A stretch of 64,000 bases of DNA, taken from Gelatoporia subvermispora B. Taxonomy: Eukaryota; Basidiomycota; Agaricomycetes; Polyporales; Gelatoporiaceae. Positions 21,945 to 33,677 of this stretch are shown one piece after another. The notes below the pieces were generated by a model. That model was not told the DNA's origin and did not search any database. It saw only the letters and a program-made list of their open reading frames with translations. The position numbers and the translations under genes are program-made. Position 1 is the first letter of the stretch. Each line of letters begins with the position of its first letter. Location: the NCBI GenBank assembly GCA_000320605.2, contig KB445795.1:867867-931866 (forward strand), in the 5' to 3' direction.

Positions 21945-23841
21945 ATGGCCAAGTTCCAGTCTCTGCTTGCCCTACTTGCCCTTGTCCCCGCCTTGGTCCA
22001 CGCTCAGCAGAGCGTTTATGGCCAGTGTGGTGGTATCGGCTGGAGTAAGTCCACGTCCCAGATGCCTTCCTTCTACATGTACTGAGATGCGCTGAAGCTG
22101 GACCCACGACCTGCGCTTCTGGTTCGGTCTGCACGGAACAGAACAGCTACTACTCACAGTGCCTGTATGTACTTTCAGAAAGTTTAGTCATGACCTTCGC
22201 TGAACAAATGGTGAAGTCCTGGCTCGGCCGCTCCTTCGAGCGTTCCACCCACGACTGTCCCCACCACCGTGGGCACACCTACTACAGGCCCAACCACGAC
22301 CGTCAGCGCCCCCACGGGCACTGCCACCCCCGCTCCCGGCAACCCATTCACTGGTTTCGACGCAAGTTCAACCTACCCTCAGCCGACAGAATCAACTTGT
22401 TGATTTCTCTTATTTTAGTGGTACCTCAGTCCCTACTATGCGTCTGAGGTCTCGGCTGCCGCTGCCCAGATGACCGGTACTGCTGCTCAGCAAGCGTCGA
22501 GCATTGCCAACATCCCGACCTTCATCTGGTTCGACCAGGTCGCTAAGGTACCGCAGCTCAGCACCTACCTCGCGGACGCGAGCGCCCAGCAGAAGAGCTC
22601 TGGCACGAAGCTAATTGTCCCAATTGTCGTCTACGACCTCCCCGACCGTGATTGTGCTGCCGCCGCCTCCAACGGTGAATTCACCATCGCGGACAACGGG
22701 CAGGCCAACTACGAGAACTACATTGACCAGATTGCGGCTGCTATTGCAGGTGAGCGTTTGGCCAAACACATGAAATGAACTCGTAGTGACGGATCATGAT
22801 CAGAATATCCTGACGTTCGCGTCGTCGCCATCATCGAGCCCGACTCGCTCGCTAACCTGGTCACGAACCTGAGTGTCGCGGAGTGCTCTGCTGCAGAGTC
22901 CACTTACAAGGTGAGGGCATTGACACCGGTAAATTTGGTCTGATACTAACAACGGTCTAGGCCTGCATCACCTACGCGCTTCAGCAACTCGCGGCCGTTG
23001 GTGTCTACATGTATGCTTTTATCGTATATCGATGCCTATGAACACTTATATTGACTCGGCTGCAGGTACATGGACGCCGGTCACGCAGGTATGTGTGATT
23101 CTAGTATCAGATTTTTTTCGAGCACCTAAGCTAATTGATTTGCAGGATGGCTCGGATGGCCCGCCAACCTTTCGCCCGCTGCGCAGCTCTTTGCGTCCAT
23201 GTACGAAGCTGGTGGCAGTTCGCCGTTCATCCGTGGTCTTGCGACTAGTAAGCGACCTAATGCTATACCATCGTGATTTCAGTACTGACCGCTATCCAGA
23301 CGTCGCGAACTATAACGCGCTTGTGGCTGCAAGCCCCGACCCGATCACCCAAGGCAACCCAAACTATGACGAGTCGCTCTACATCAGTGTAGGTAACCCG
23401 CAACACCTCGCGGCAGCCAGTACCTAATAACACCCATACAGGCACTCGCGCCCATGCTCTCGCAGCAGGGCTTCCCGGCACAGTTCGTCGTCGAGCAGGC
23501 GCGCTCTGGTGTCCAGAACATTCGGCAGCAGTGGGGTGATTGGTGCAACGTTAAGGGTGCCGGCTTCGGCACGCAGCCGACGACAAACACGGGCAACTCG
23601 TTGATCGACGCCATCGTATGGGTCAAGCCTGGAGGCGAGTCGGACGGCACGTCCAACACGTCTGCCGCCCGCTACGACTACCACTGCGGTCTGGTGCGCA
23701 TCGCCCCAAGTGCGTTATCTGGAATATCTACTGATATTTTCACAGTCGGACGCCGATCAGCCATCACCCGAGGCCGGTACATGGTTCCAGGAGTACTTCC
23801 AGACATTGATCTCACAGGCGAACCCGCCGATTGCGGCGTGA
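21945..23841 (+). CDS. cel6A: GH6 cellobiohydrolase (CBHII type) with N-terminal CBM1
   Basis: Secreted exoglucanase releasing cellobiose from non-reducing ends of cellulose. Eleven exons (first 21945-22044, last 23746-23841) give 453 aa in frame. A signal peptide (FQSLLALLALVPALVHA) is followed by a fungal CBM1 (VYGQCGGIGWTGPTTC...SYYSQCL), a Pro/Thr linker, then the GH6 domain. Its motifs include VYDLPDRDCAAAASNGE (catalytic-centre Asp), IIEPDSLANLVTNL (second key Asp), YMDAGHAGWLGWP, WVKPGGESDGT and HCGLSDADQPSPEAGTW. One intron (22362-22418) starts with GC instead of GT: no GT donor in the required phase gives the conserved FTGFD-WYLSPYY join. The family assignment is firm. Confidence 0.96.
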
Positions 23842-24126
23842 GATGTTTTAGCGTAGATTGCCAGTGTACGATATGTATCAAAAGTGTCGGGTTGCTTGTC
23901 AATGCGATGTCACCATTCGGGAGTTCCATGGATTTATCATACATGCAATGCATATTCCAGTACGCATGAGAAGCATCTCACAGCTGGCAACATGAAATGT
24001 AACAGTCCATCACATCGGACACACGCTAAACCCAGCAAAATGCAATATCAATGCGGCAGAAGTACAAAGTACAGATACAGATACACAGCGAGAGGTGAGT
24101 GAAGTGACACGATATAGAAATCACAT

Positions 24127-26400
24127 TTACTGAGCCCATTCCGAGCGAAGAAGGTTGGCGATGTAGTTGCCTTCTTCAGCATAATTGGGTGGTTCAATTC
24201 GTGAAACACCATATCTTGTACGAACGTTATCCTGGGAAGAGTCAGAAACCGAAGATGAGGCCCGATGAACACAAACACGTACATTGTAGTTGTCCTGCTT
24301 CGCTCTGCACACGAAGTTGTAGGTAGACCCAATCACGCGACTCAAGACATTCTGCATCTCAGTGTCACTCCTCTCCTGCGTGATAGTATCAGTTAATGGA
24401 CAGTTACTATATGGCATTGTGTACCAACCTTGATCTCCATAAGCTCGTCACCACTCATGCCAAAGATCACCTGGCCCATCTCGTTGAAGCCTTGGAACCA
24501 GGCTTGACCAGACCAGTCAGCGACTGCAGCAGTAATGATGTATCTGGGGGAGATGGTTAGCTGGTTTCAAAAGCCGCTGTACATAACTTGCGTACCTATA
24601 CTGAGGCTTTTCGTGGGACATGTTGCACTTCTCACATCTCCAGCCATCGTGGGCCTCTATGACCTTCTTGTGGCACGTGGGACATGCGGGATAAGTCAGG
24701 TTTTCGGGTCTGACGTGCATGATGGTCGCTCGCGAACTGAAGATCTCTCCCTTGTCAGGTTCTCCGAAGCCTTGCTCTTTGACTTCTTGAACAGGAAGAA
24801 CCTCCTCACGCTTGAAAGCGAGTCCAGAACCACCAGATCCAGAGTTGTTGGCGTGAGACTGGTACGACTGTTCAGCACCTCCACCATCGTACCATCCCCG
24901 AAGTAAATGGGCATCCGGGATGTCAGGATTAAGTTGCATACTACTACTCATTGACATGGACAACGAGCGGCCTTTGATGAATAAACATCAGTAAGAGGTG
25001 ACCAGCAGAGATCTCTCAAGCTGACCTTGAAAGTCGCCGACCTTAACACCCTTGAAGGCAACAACGGGGTGTTCATCTCCCGCGTTCCACTGCTCTGCTT
25101 GAGCGCCCCAGAGTGTCAAGCGAACTGAGTAACCAGAACGATCGACCAGCGTCAATTCCCGTTTGGTAATCTAGCAATGAATGAGGATAACGTGTGTCAA
25201 ATACTTATGGTGTACACTCACAGTTCTGTTCGAGCTCTTAGTAGTGATTTCTCCCATAGGGCCAGTTTCCTTGATTACCGCGATAATATCTGTGCAAACT
25301 TTAATCAGCCGGATAGAGGGATGCAAGCTCAACTTACCACATATAGCATCCTTCTCAACATTTTGGAGACCTGCGATGTCAACGAAGTTGTACTTGACAG
25401 TAGGTACATTGACGACATCGCGGCACTGTGGGCCATTTGTCAAGATGATATAGCACTTCGTCAAAAGGCATCCTCACCTCTTCCACTTCCGTAGTCCTCT
25501 CAAGAGTGAGCTCATACTCGTTGACCACGTTGTTGAACTTCTTCTTGGCGAGGCCGACTCTTCCCTTACTGACGAGATATACCTTGCCCTCTTGCAATCG
25601 CGCGTGAAGGTCGTCTGCCGCTTGGTTAAATGCAGTAGCCTTGATCTCTCCTGTATCGTCCACAAACACGACGCTGAACAGTTTGCCTTCACCTCTATCA
25701 TTGGACCACTTTCGGATCCCGGACTTCTGGGTGACCAACGCTTTGATCGTCCAATTATTCATGTACGGGCTGAGACTTTCGATAGGGTATATCGCTGAAC
25801 CGCGACTACCCCTGCTACCCTGACGCTGAACGGATTGTTGCGGGGTAGGTGCATGTGCAGGTGCAGGTGCAGGTGCAGGTGCAGGTGCAGGTGCTGGAGT
25901 GGGCGCAGAGATGGCAGAAGCAGAGGCTTCTGGGGCAGGAGAAGCACTTTCTGCCCCAGAGCGTGCACTGGGGGGCGCCTGCAGGGCAGTGGGTTCGCCA
26001 ACTTTATCGGCGGTTTTCTCCAGCACGGTTAGTCCCAGTACAATAAGGAGGCTAGAGATAGCATGATGAGTGGCGAGGGTCCGGGACAAAATGGTATCAA
26101 GAATCACCGTTTTCCCTGAACCATGTTGCAAGCAAACTTATCAACAATAGCGATGGTATGTTTTGCAATATGATTCTCTTCGATCAAGTAATTGAGCTGT
26201 GTAGAGAGCATAGCCTGCAGGAACTGTTCGCCATCGGACACGATGATGCGGTACCGATCGACGTTGTTCGTGGTGCCCCCAGTTGCTACTTTCTTATAGG
26301 ATAGGAACTGGACGGTCGGCCGCGACTCAAGGAGAGTGTCGTCGAGCTCATCAGTCTCAAAGAGACGTTTGAAAATACCGGCTGTAAGCTGGTGAGACAT
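24127..26400 (-). CDS. RFA1: Replication protein A 70-kDa subunit
   Basis: Largest subunit of the single-stranded-DNA-binding RPA complex in replication, repair and recombination. Order: N-terminal protein-interaction OB fold (MSHQLTAGIFKRLFE ... NHIAKHTIAIVDKFACNMVQ, intron, LLIVLGLTVLEK), a low-complexity Ala/Pro linker, then DBD-A (SLSPYMNNWTIKALVTQKSG ... FSVVFVDDTGEIKATAFN). DBD-B follows (ITKRELTLVDRSGYSVRLTL), then DBD-C with the zinc ribbon CPTCHKKV...WRCEKCN. It ends GNYIANLLRSEWAQ. The linker is encoded by a hexanucleotide repeat at 25849-25896. Many short introns interrupt the 3' half. Assignment is firm; a few exon edges between 24980 and 25480 are approximate. Confidence 0.93.
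25849..25896. repeat. Hexanucleotide microsatellite in RPA1 linker
   Basis: Six perfect GTGCAG units (25855-25890) are flanked by one-mismatch units on each side. On the minus strand they encode the Pro-Ala run of the RPA1 linker. Unit changes of 6 bp keep the frame. Confidence 0.95.
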
Positions 26401-26867
26401 GATGAGACGGTGGTCAAGGTCAGGAGGAACCCCTTGAAATGAGCGCGACGCGACGCGTTTATGGAGCGTGTCTCGTACGTAATACACTGGATATGGTTTC
26501 TCACGATCATGCTATCTAATAGCCAGACTCGACTCTATGGGCGCGGGAGGAAACTGGAAGGCTGGATAGTCGTACAGCATCGTGAGTGGTGCAACCTTGA
26601 GGGGAATACTTGTTCCGTGATATATCATAACAGGTATAACGCTGCAGTTGACGCGACTTCCCATAACCAAAGCTTCAAAACGCTGCTCCGCAACTGGCTG
26701 AATAATTTATTGTGCAATTCTGAGCTACCGGATACAAAGAAAACTACGCCAGTACTAATCTATCGAAACTGTGTCCCATTGCTACATCGTGGTGGTCTAC
26801 GAAGACTTGACTCTAGGAGCTCAATATACCGGTAGTAGGTTATATAATAGAAGATATATCCGAGATA
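26401..26867. other. Intergenic: RPA1 promoter and IDO 3' end
   Basis: 467 bp between two minus-strand genes. A 124-codon plus-strand frame (26461-26835) has no recognisable feature and is rejected as a gene. Confidence 0.45.
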
Positions 26868-28295
26868 TCACTGCAATACCGATCGAGCCGTAGCATCGCG
26901 TCCGGCCTTCAGAAGGATTGAGACCGAGCTACCACCCGTCCCGCGTGCTGGTCCCTCGTTCTGTACTTCAGAAACAAGGCCCGCACTTGGGGTCGAACGG
27001 GTCTGGTTGACCACATAGAGCGTCACTACCCTGATGTGTAGGTCCCGCAACTTCTTGAGGGCAAGCACGGCCTCGTCGAATCGTACGACGAGAGTCGAAA
27101 CGTTTTGGGCGACATCGCGAACAGTCGGTCGTACAGAAGCCATATGTTCCAAGTACTCCCTGTGCTTCCCGGGCATATATCGGCGCATGCGCTCCATGAA
27201 GCCCAGTTCCGACTGCAGATTCCGTTCGGACGGCGGAGGGCTCCGTTTCGTTTCGAGCTTGTGGTCGATGTCGAGGAAGATGTCAAGCGCATGCATGACT
27301 GAACTTTGACCAGCTGACCCTCCACCAATGTCCAGCACTGCAGAATCCGGAATGCCCTCGAAAACCCATTCCATCTTTTTCAGCGTGTTCTTCGCGCCGG
27401 ACCACCACGGACGCGCCTTCCAGTAGAAGATATTCGGGTCGAGCGTGGTACGGATCAATCGGAAGATCTCCGTCAATTCGTCGACAATCTTCTTAAGTTG
27501 AACAAGATCGACTGCGATCTTCTCAACCGCAGAGGGAGTCGTGGGATCCTGAAGGTTGTAGAAGTCCTCGAAGATCTTGAGCATCTCCACTCCTTTCATT
27601 TCCACCAATGCAGAAACAACATAGAACTGTCGCTCTGTTTCCGTTCCGGAGAACAGGTTGTCGTACTTGATGTTCTGCGGCGTCAACGGCAAAGTTGGAT
27701 CGATCAATTCGTAATTCCACAGTACGACGTCTGCAAATGTGGCCACCGGGGCGATCCGAAGGATCTTGGAAACCTCAACCAGTGGGACAGCGAGTGATTG
27801 CGGGATGCGAACTTGGGGTTCTTTCTCCGATTGCGGCATGGAATGTATGAAGAAGTGCAAGATCCACGCGAGGACCATGTGCGCCCGCTGCAGTTGGGAA
27901 TTCTCTGTCAGATTCACGATGCTTATTAACGGCATCTGTTCAGCGTTGTGAGCAAGCTGCCTTTCGAACGCAAAGTGAAAACTCACGTCTCGTACGCGGT
28001 TCCTCCAGAGCTCGCCTTTCGGCCGTTTAGCAACCGCTTCTTCGCTGTAATCATTGCTGAGTGTGAGGCAACTATGGGCATCTGCAAGGAGTTGCTCCCA
28101 GATCCCGAAAGCTTCGGGTAGTTTCTGAAGGGGTTGAGGAGGAAAAAATCCTGACTGGGGGTGGACGTCGAATTCCTCGGGCCTAAAGCTTTCAAAGGTT
28201 TGAGACGAATGTTGAGAAGACTCGTCATCGTTCGCAACGCTGAGGCGGGGAAGGACGCGAGAAATAGTATGGATGGGGGAGATTACAAGTGCCAT
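26868..28295 (-). CDS. IDO: Indoleamine 2,3-dioxygenase
   Basis: Haem enzyme oxidising tryptophan to N-formylkynurenine, the first step of the kynurenine/NAD route. Family signatures are DIGGGSAGQSSVMHALDIFL, MRRYMPGKHREYLEHM and the late haem-ligand region LRDLHIRVVTLYVV, whose His is the likely proximal ligand. The frame is open over 475 codons, but residues VSFHFAFERQLAHNAEQ correspond to a 51-bp intron (27936-27986, GTGAGT...ACAG). Removing it restores the usual RVRD-MPLISIVNL sequence and gives 458 aa. The start ATG at 28295 (MALVISP) leaves a longer N-terminus than the catalytic core needs. Fungi often carry several IDO paralogues, so tryptophan preference is not certain. Confidence 0.93.
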   Translation of the reverse strand: MALVISPIHTISRVLPRLSVANDDESSQHSSQTFESFRPEEFDVHPQSGFFPPQPLQKLPEAFGIWEQLLADAHSCLTLSNDYSEEAVAKRPKGELWRNRVRDVSFHFAFERQLAHNAEQMPLISIVNLTENSQLQRAHMVLAWILHFFIHSMPQSEKEPQVRIPQSLAVPLVEVSKILRIAPVATFADVVLWNYELIDPTLPLTPQNIKYDNLFSGTETERQFYVVSALVEMKGVEMLKIFEDFYNLQDPTTPSAVEKIAVDLVQLKKIVDELTEIFRLIRTTLDPNIFYWKARPWWSGAKNTLKKMEWVFEGIPDSAVLDIGGGSAGQSSVMHALDIFLDIDHKLETKRSPPPSERNLQSELGFMERMRRYMPGKHREYLEHMASVRPTVRDVAQNVSTLVVRFDEAVLALKKLRDLHIRVVTLYVVNQTRSTPSAGLVSEVQNEGPARGTGGSSVSILLKAGRDATARSVLQ

Positions 28296-29300
28296 AGGTG
28301 CTGAATATGTGCGGATGTACGATTGTTGGAATGTGTGTTGCTACTTCATGGCTTCAAGTTCGACGGACGTTTTATATTACTGGGATTGTAGTTTCGATCC
28401 GAGCTCGCGGTGCTTACCGGACTGCGAGTGCAGAGGCTTGAGTAACCCGTGTGTCTGAACCAGCGCAATGGGCATATGCAGTGCGTGCGCCCAGTCGAGA
28501 TGAGTTATTGATCGATAGTTCCGTGTGATACCGTCTAGGTCGAGGCGTCCCCCCGTAGCATCATACGGATTTTGTCGAGCATCTCTGAGCAGCCTCGTGG
28601 CAAGCCGCTCGAACCGACGAAGTGGAAGAGTACACACATTCTACTCGAGGTAACCTCTAGCGAATCAAGTTTATCCACGATGATAAACATACGCAAAGCG
28701 GTAGTCAAGCGGGTCTGCTCACAGCCTGAACTGATCAGAAATGTTCCGGATCGCGAGAGTCAACATGACTCGACACAGGCACTCGGAATCCCAAGGGATA
28801 AAGGCTCACGAGATTGCGCAGGATTGCGCCTGTGCTAACGGGGCAGCAGCGCTCTCAATTGACAGGATGACGCAGAATCTAGCGCGCTTGTCGTTCTATT
28901 GATGCCACAGATTATACCGCAAGTTGTAGAGGGGATACAACACGTTGTGTGAGAACCTGCAGGCGTTTGTTGATAACAACGCCAAGATTTGACGGCGATT
29001 GTCAGATGATGTAGCGCCAGTCGCGCTGGTATCGAGTGTCCACGAACAACATGATAGTTTCAGAATATGATGGGTTGCGCTTGAATCAGTTCTGAAGTCT
29101 TCCCTATGGGCGATTGCCCTAGTACCCCAATGTTTCGCACGAGCATTGCATCGCCGTGGAGCTATGTTCTAAGATTCCCTACTCTACAACAACTGGCACA
29201 TTAGTCGGGTTGTCATGTAAGCGCGAATGCTATGAAATGTATTACTTCATCAGTGGCCCGGAAGATGAAAAGCGACGGATTAGTGCGCGCACCATCATGG
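28296..29300. other. 1-kb intergenic interval
   Basis: Holds the IDO promoter and the HIBCH 3' end. Only short frames with no domain are seen on either strand. Confidence 0.45.
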
Positions 29301-31170
29301 TCAGTGTTTCCATTTTAGCCATGTCTTGTTCAGATGTTTGTCTTCCTCAGTCGTGCATCTCCGTCTCACAACCTCCACAATCTTCTCATTAACGACAAGT
29401 TTTCCACGCTTCAGACTGTGGAACTTTGCGAGGAGTTCTTCGAGAGTAATCTCCGTGCTACCGCTCTGAGGGTGGCTGCCGCTGACCATCTGACCGATCT
29501 CCTCTTCCGTGGGCAGTGCAAAGCGCATCGGGTTCAGGGGCTTGCTGTCAGCCAGGAACTCAGGAGGTGTGATCGCAGGAACATTGCCGTTCTGCGGGGA
29601 GTATTTGTTGAAGAACTGTTCCAAAATGAAGGAGTCCTGGACCTCCTCAAGTGAGGCGGGCGACCAAGCTGGGCGGGCCTTGCTCTTCTCGACCAGGACA
29701 GCTGTCACACCGGTCTTGAAATCGGGGGATGCACCGCTCTGCACAGGGGAACTTTAGCCACGGGCGAGCTCAAAACTAAGACATACTTACGCAGAACGCT
29801 GTGGCAATGTTGAGCTCCATCTGGAGGCACTCCAGCAAAGACATGACCCGACCCGACGAGATCGCGGCAAGAGCGACCTTCAGACTCGTCGGGCTCCGAA
29901 GTTCCAGAGTGTTGAGGGTCTCAATCGCCCAGATCTTGACCTCTTCGTTTGCACTTGATTCGGCCATGTTCCTCAATTCCCCAATGATGCCCTCGACGCT
30001 CGAGTGGCCAAATGCCTTATCCAGGGCCACACGCCTTTCGCCGATCAAAACATTACTTTTTTCCGCACCGAGTTCCGCGCTCGCATCTTCAATGATACCG
30101 TCAATAACTTCGTACGTCGGGTTCTCAAGTGAGGCCAGCTGATCCAAGAGTTCAGGTATCCTGCGGGAAGGAACATAGTGCGTTGCAAATCCGTGGAAAC
30201 TAACACACATCACTGTGAGTAAGCAGGAACTACACAGGCGAGACGTCAACTCACAATGCTGCCCGCCCGTCAATCGCATTTCCAGTCAAAGCAAGATATG
30301 TGCCGATATGTCCGTCTACTCTTGAGAGGAAGAAGCTAGCACCGACATCTGGGCAGTAGCCAATCTTTGTCTCTGGCATGGCGAACATTGTATTCTCGGT
30401 GGCGATGCGGAATGGCGCATTGACACAAAGCCCTACGCCTCCGCCCACTACAGGCGGCCAAAACGTCAGGGCTGTTCAAGAGGTTTACTTGATGTAGAAC
30501 ATACTAGTCACACCATCCATGACAGCGACGTAGGGTTTCGGCATAGTAGCTAAGATGTAGTCCATCTCGAACCTGGGCGACCGAGTCAAACTAATATGAC
30601 GGCGAGAATAGTTGAGGACGTACTCCTTGTGGAAGAAGTCGATGGCCTCAGGACGTGTCTCCGGGGATTCCGCATGCTGGACAACGCCTGTGAATAGTCG
30701 GCAATTGACCGTGCGTGCAGCGGTCATGAGTTAACTCACTCTCCACATCGCCACCTGCACAGAAGCCCCGACCGACACCGGTACCAGCGATGATCCCCGG
30801 AAGGCTGCCCTTGCTCCATTCCTGAATTCGAAGAGATAATCAGACTCAACTCACGACTACGTTAACACAAGTATTGTACCTCTATCTGAGGGCGCAGGAT
30901 AGACAGCATCGTGCCGTTGAGCGCATTTAGCTTCTTTGGTCTGTTCAGAATGTATTTCCTGAGACACCCCTTGGACTCAAAGAGCACGGTGGGCTGCAGA
31001 CATCGACATCAGCACGATGTGCACGCCGGCCACTCAAGAAATAAACGTACTTCATCCGGCACCGGGGTGGACGACGTAGACATCATATGCTGCACAATAA
31101 CCGAGGTCCGCTCTGCAGCCGTGCGGGACGGGCGCGACATTCTGCGCAGGAGAGCGCTCCTGGCGAACAT
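29301..31170 (-). CDS. HIBCH: 3-hydroxyisobutyryl-CoA hydrolase, mitochondrial
   Basis: Crotonase-fold thioesterase of valine breakdown. The first exon has two Arg-rich stretches ([20 protein letters not shown]), a likely mitochondrial presequence, ending TSSTPVPDE. Next exons give [20 protein letters not shown] and [17 protein letters not shown]. Then come [10 protein letters not shown] (first oxyanion-hole loop), [20 protein letters not shown] (second loop) and [20 protein letters not shown], whose Glu and Asp match catalytic residues of the family. The C-terminal cap includes [20 protein letters not shown] and [13 protein letters not shown]. The stop is at 29301. Divergent to TBCE, 315 bp apart. 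Alternative names are EHD3 or enoyl-CoA hydratase-like; the ILNRPK...ARPAW signature favours HIBCH. Confidence 0.92.
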
Positions 31171-31485
31171 TTGGGAGGGTCGGCAGTGAGACTGTCAGGC
31201 TGGCCAACGGGTCTCCGACTCCGTGCGTGCGCTGATCGACAGAGTATTCCACCGAAGGCGCGTAGCTCACGTGAGGGGCATCCAAGCGAACCGAACCACT
31301 CTTCGCACTCGAACCGAATTGGGTCTGAGAGCCACCGATCACAAGGTGCATCGGCAATGACCGCATGTTCATCTAGCTTCCCCATTTGGCATTCGGGGCA
31401 TCTTGCACGGACACAGCCTCCCGCGGCCGGCCACAGATCCAGCGCGGTCGCAACAGGCACAGAACGGCGCACAGTGCTGGCAGTC
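31171..31485. promoter_or_regulatory. Shared divergent promoter interval HIBCH/TBCE
   Basis: 315 bp separate the two start codons. Frames run into it from both sides, but neither is supported as coding. Confidence 0.5.
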
Positions 31486-33677
31486 ATGGAACAAACTCAC
31501 ATACCACCGGTAGGCACACGGCTCATCCACTCGGGTCACATCGGTACCGTCCAGTTCGTCGGCGCAGTCGATGGCACACGGGGAATGTGGCTCGGCGTAG
31601 AATGGGATGACCCCACCAGGGGTAAACACGATGGAATCAAAGACGGGAAGCGCTATTTCACCTGTCGGTATGTTCCCGCTTCATGACTCAACAGAGCCAC
31701 GTTTTACAACTCAGGCATACCGCAGTGTCCCAAATTCGGGCTCATTCATTCGGCCTTCATCTTCCGTATCTTACGGGACAACCTTCATGACAGCGCTAAC
31801 GTCCAAATACATCGAGTCTGTGCATGGCGGTGCTATGGAGAAAGTAATTCTAGGGTCTTCTGGTGGCGCTATCGAAGTCGAGGCCGTGGGTCTTGACAAG
31901 ATCAGAAACAAGCTCTCCCGCTTGGAGCGTCTGCGTGAAGTCAGCCTCGACAACGAAGGCGTTTCTTCCGCTGATGAACCCGGAGTTGTTCAACGCACAT
32001 GTTCTAGTAAGTTTCACACCGAATGGATGTTCTTACCCCCGAGGCGCACAATTTGACGTGTGTGTCTCGGTGACAAGATCATTCGCGATCTATCCTTTCG
32101 AGCGCTGACCGCTACGTCATGCGTGGACCTTCTACTGCAGATATCCGTGGACTCGATCTATCTAGAAACTTACTACCCACGTGGGATGTAGTCGCGCTGA
32201 TTACCCGAGAGTTGCCTCGACTTGAACGGCTGGCGCTGAAGTACGAACGCCCGCCATCTGCGCCATTAGTTCCTGACATGAAATTCCGTTAGCCAGAATC
32301 GACTGAGCCGCTTTAAGAACTCGGATCTCGCTAGCACAGCCTTCGGAAGCCTCGTGGAGCTACAACTTAATGCCACGTTAACGTCGTGGGAGGACGCCCT
32401 GTACGCCATGATGTTCATGCCCGAACTCCGCGTCCTCGAATTGGGCTACAACCGTTTGTGCAACCTGTCATGTATCGGGAACACCCACAGGCCATCCCCT
32501 GAGGCGTGTCTCGAGGAGCTTAATCTTGATAGCAACGAGCTCAACCGCTGGTCCGAGCTGTGCCGCGCACTGCGATCTTTTACTGCGTGAGCGCCCCCTT
32601 CCATCTGCCTCGAAGCATAATTTACTCTATCCTCCCTAAGTCTTCAGCGGTTGGTGCTGACGTCGAATGCCATCGAGGAAATAGGGCCACCTGATGGTCC
32701 CCAAGACGCCTTAGGAAGCCTGAAACATCTGGCCCTCTCGTTCAATCGCCTAACACGTTGGCGCGATATCGATGCTCTGCCACTCTGGTGTCCTCAGCTG
32801 CAGTCCCTGACATTATGCGGCAACCCCCTCGCCGAAGGTCAGCCCCCGCGCCCTGCATGATTTACCGCCTATTTCATCGGCCGCCGTAGGCCCGGTAACT
32901 GGCAAGCACGCGCGGCAGTTCGTCATCGCCCGGATTGCCACTCTCCAGAGGCTGGACGGTGCATCGGTGCGTCAACAGCGGTGTTTGTGCCAGATCTCAA
33001 ACCGCGGCGCTGACGAGTGACCCCGCGCCCAGATCTCAGCCAAGGAGCGCGCGGACAGTGAGCTCTTCTACCTCTCTCACGTCGCACAACACGGCCCCGC
33101 CGACGATGCCGCGCGATGCCGCGAACACCCGCGCTGGAAGGAACTCTGCCTCAGTGCGTGATTCGAGTGCTACCCCTCGCGCCTTCATCTGACCGCGGGA
33201 CAACGCCACCTGCATCCGCAGAACACGGGGCACCGGACGTGCCTGCGCCGGGCGCGCGCACGCGCCAGGACAAGCTCAGCAGCCGCCTCATTCGTGCGTA
33301 TCATTCCTTCTTCCGCGTCCGACCCCGACCCTCGCTCACGCGACGTGTCCTCACCTGCCTTCGCGGCCTCGCACGTTGCAGAGATCAACATCTACACCTG
33401 CCCAGCATCGCCGCTCGCAGGCCCCGCCGGTGCCACGCGCGATGCCCCCGTCAGATCGCTGCAGGTGCTGCCCAGCATGTCTGGACGGGCCTTCCGCGCG
33501 AAGGTTGCCAAGACACTCGGGATCCCGCGGACACAGCACACTCGGGTTCGGCTGTGGCTGCGCATGCCTGACGGGCATCTCGTCGAGATGGAGAGCGGCG
33601 ACGACATGCGCGATCTCGACTGGTGGGGCGTGGACGACGGTACTGACATCTTGCTATACGTTGACAAATCGCAGTAA
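31486..33677 (+). CDS. TBCE: Tubulin-specific chaperone E
   Basis: Cofactor E of the tubulin folding pathway, which binds alpha-tubulin. The N-terminal CAP-Gly domain is GTVQFVGAVDGTRGMWLGVE...GKHDGIKDGKRYFTCR, joined by an intron to VPNSGSFIRPSSSVSYG. A leucine-rich repeat region follows (NIRGLDLSRNLLPTWD, LPRLERLALK, LRVLELGYNRL, LEELNLDSNEL, LQRLVLTSNAI, LKHLALSFNRL, LQSLTLCGNPLAE). Then come ARQFVIARIATLQRLDGAS, ERADSELFYLSHV and WKELCLKHGAPD. A C-terminal ubiquitin-like domain (RSLQVLPSMSGRAFRAKVAK ... GTDILLYVDKSQ) ends at 33677. Exon joins across 32840-33390 were solved by frame and splice sites; the last intron swallows an open frame starting VRIIPSSAS. Confidence 0.9.

Noticed and set aside
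26461..26835. 124-codon plus-strand frame upstream of RPA1
   Set aside because: It overlaps the RPA1 upstream region and has no domain. It is typical of chance open frames.
28377..28637. 86-codon minus-strand frame in the IDO-HIBCH interval
   Set aside because: No domain, no family similarity that I can name, and no splice partners.
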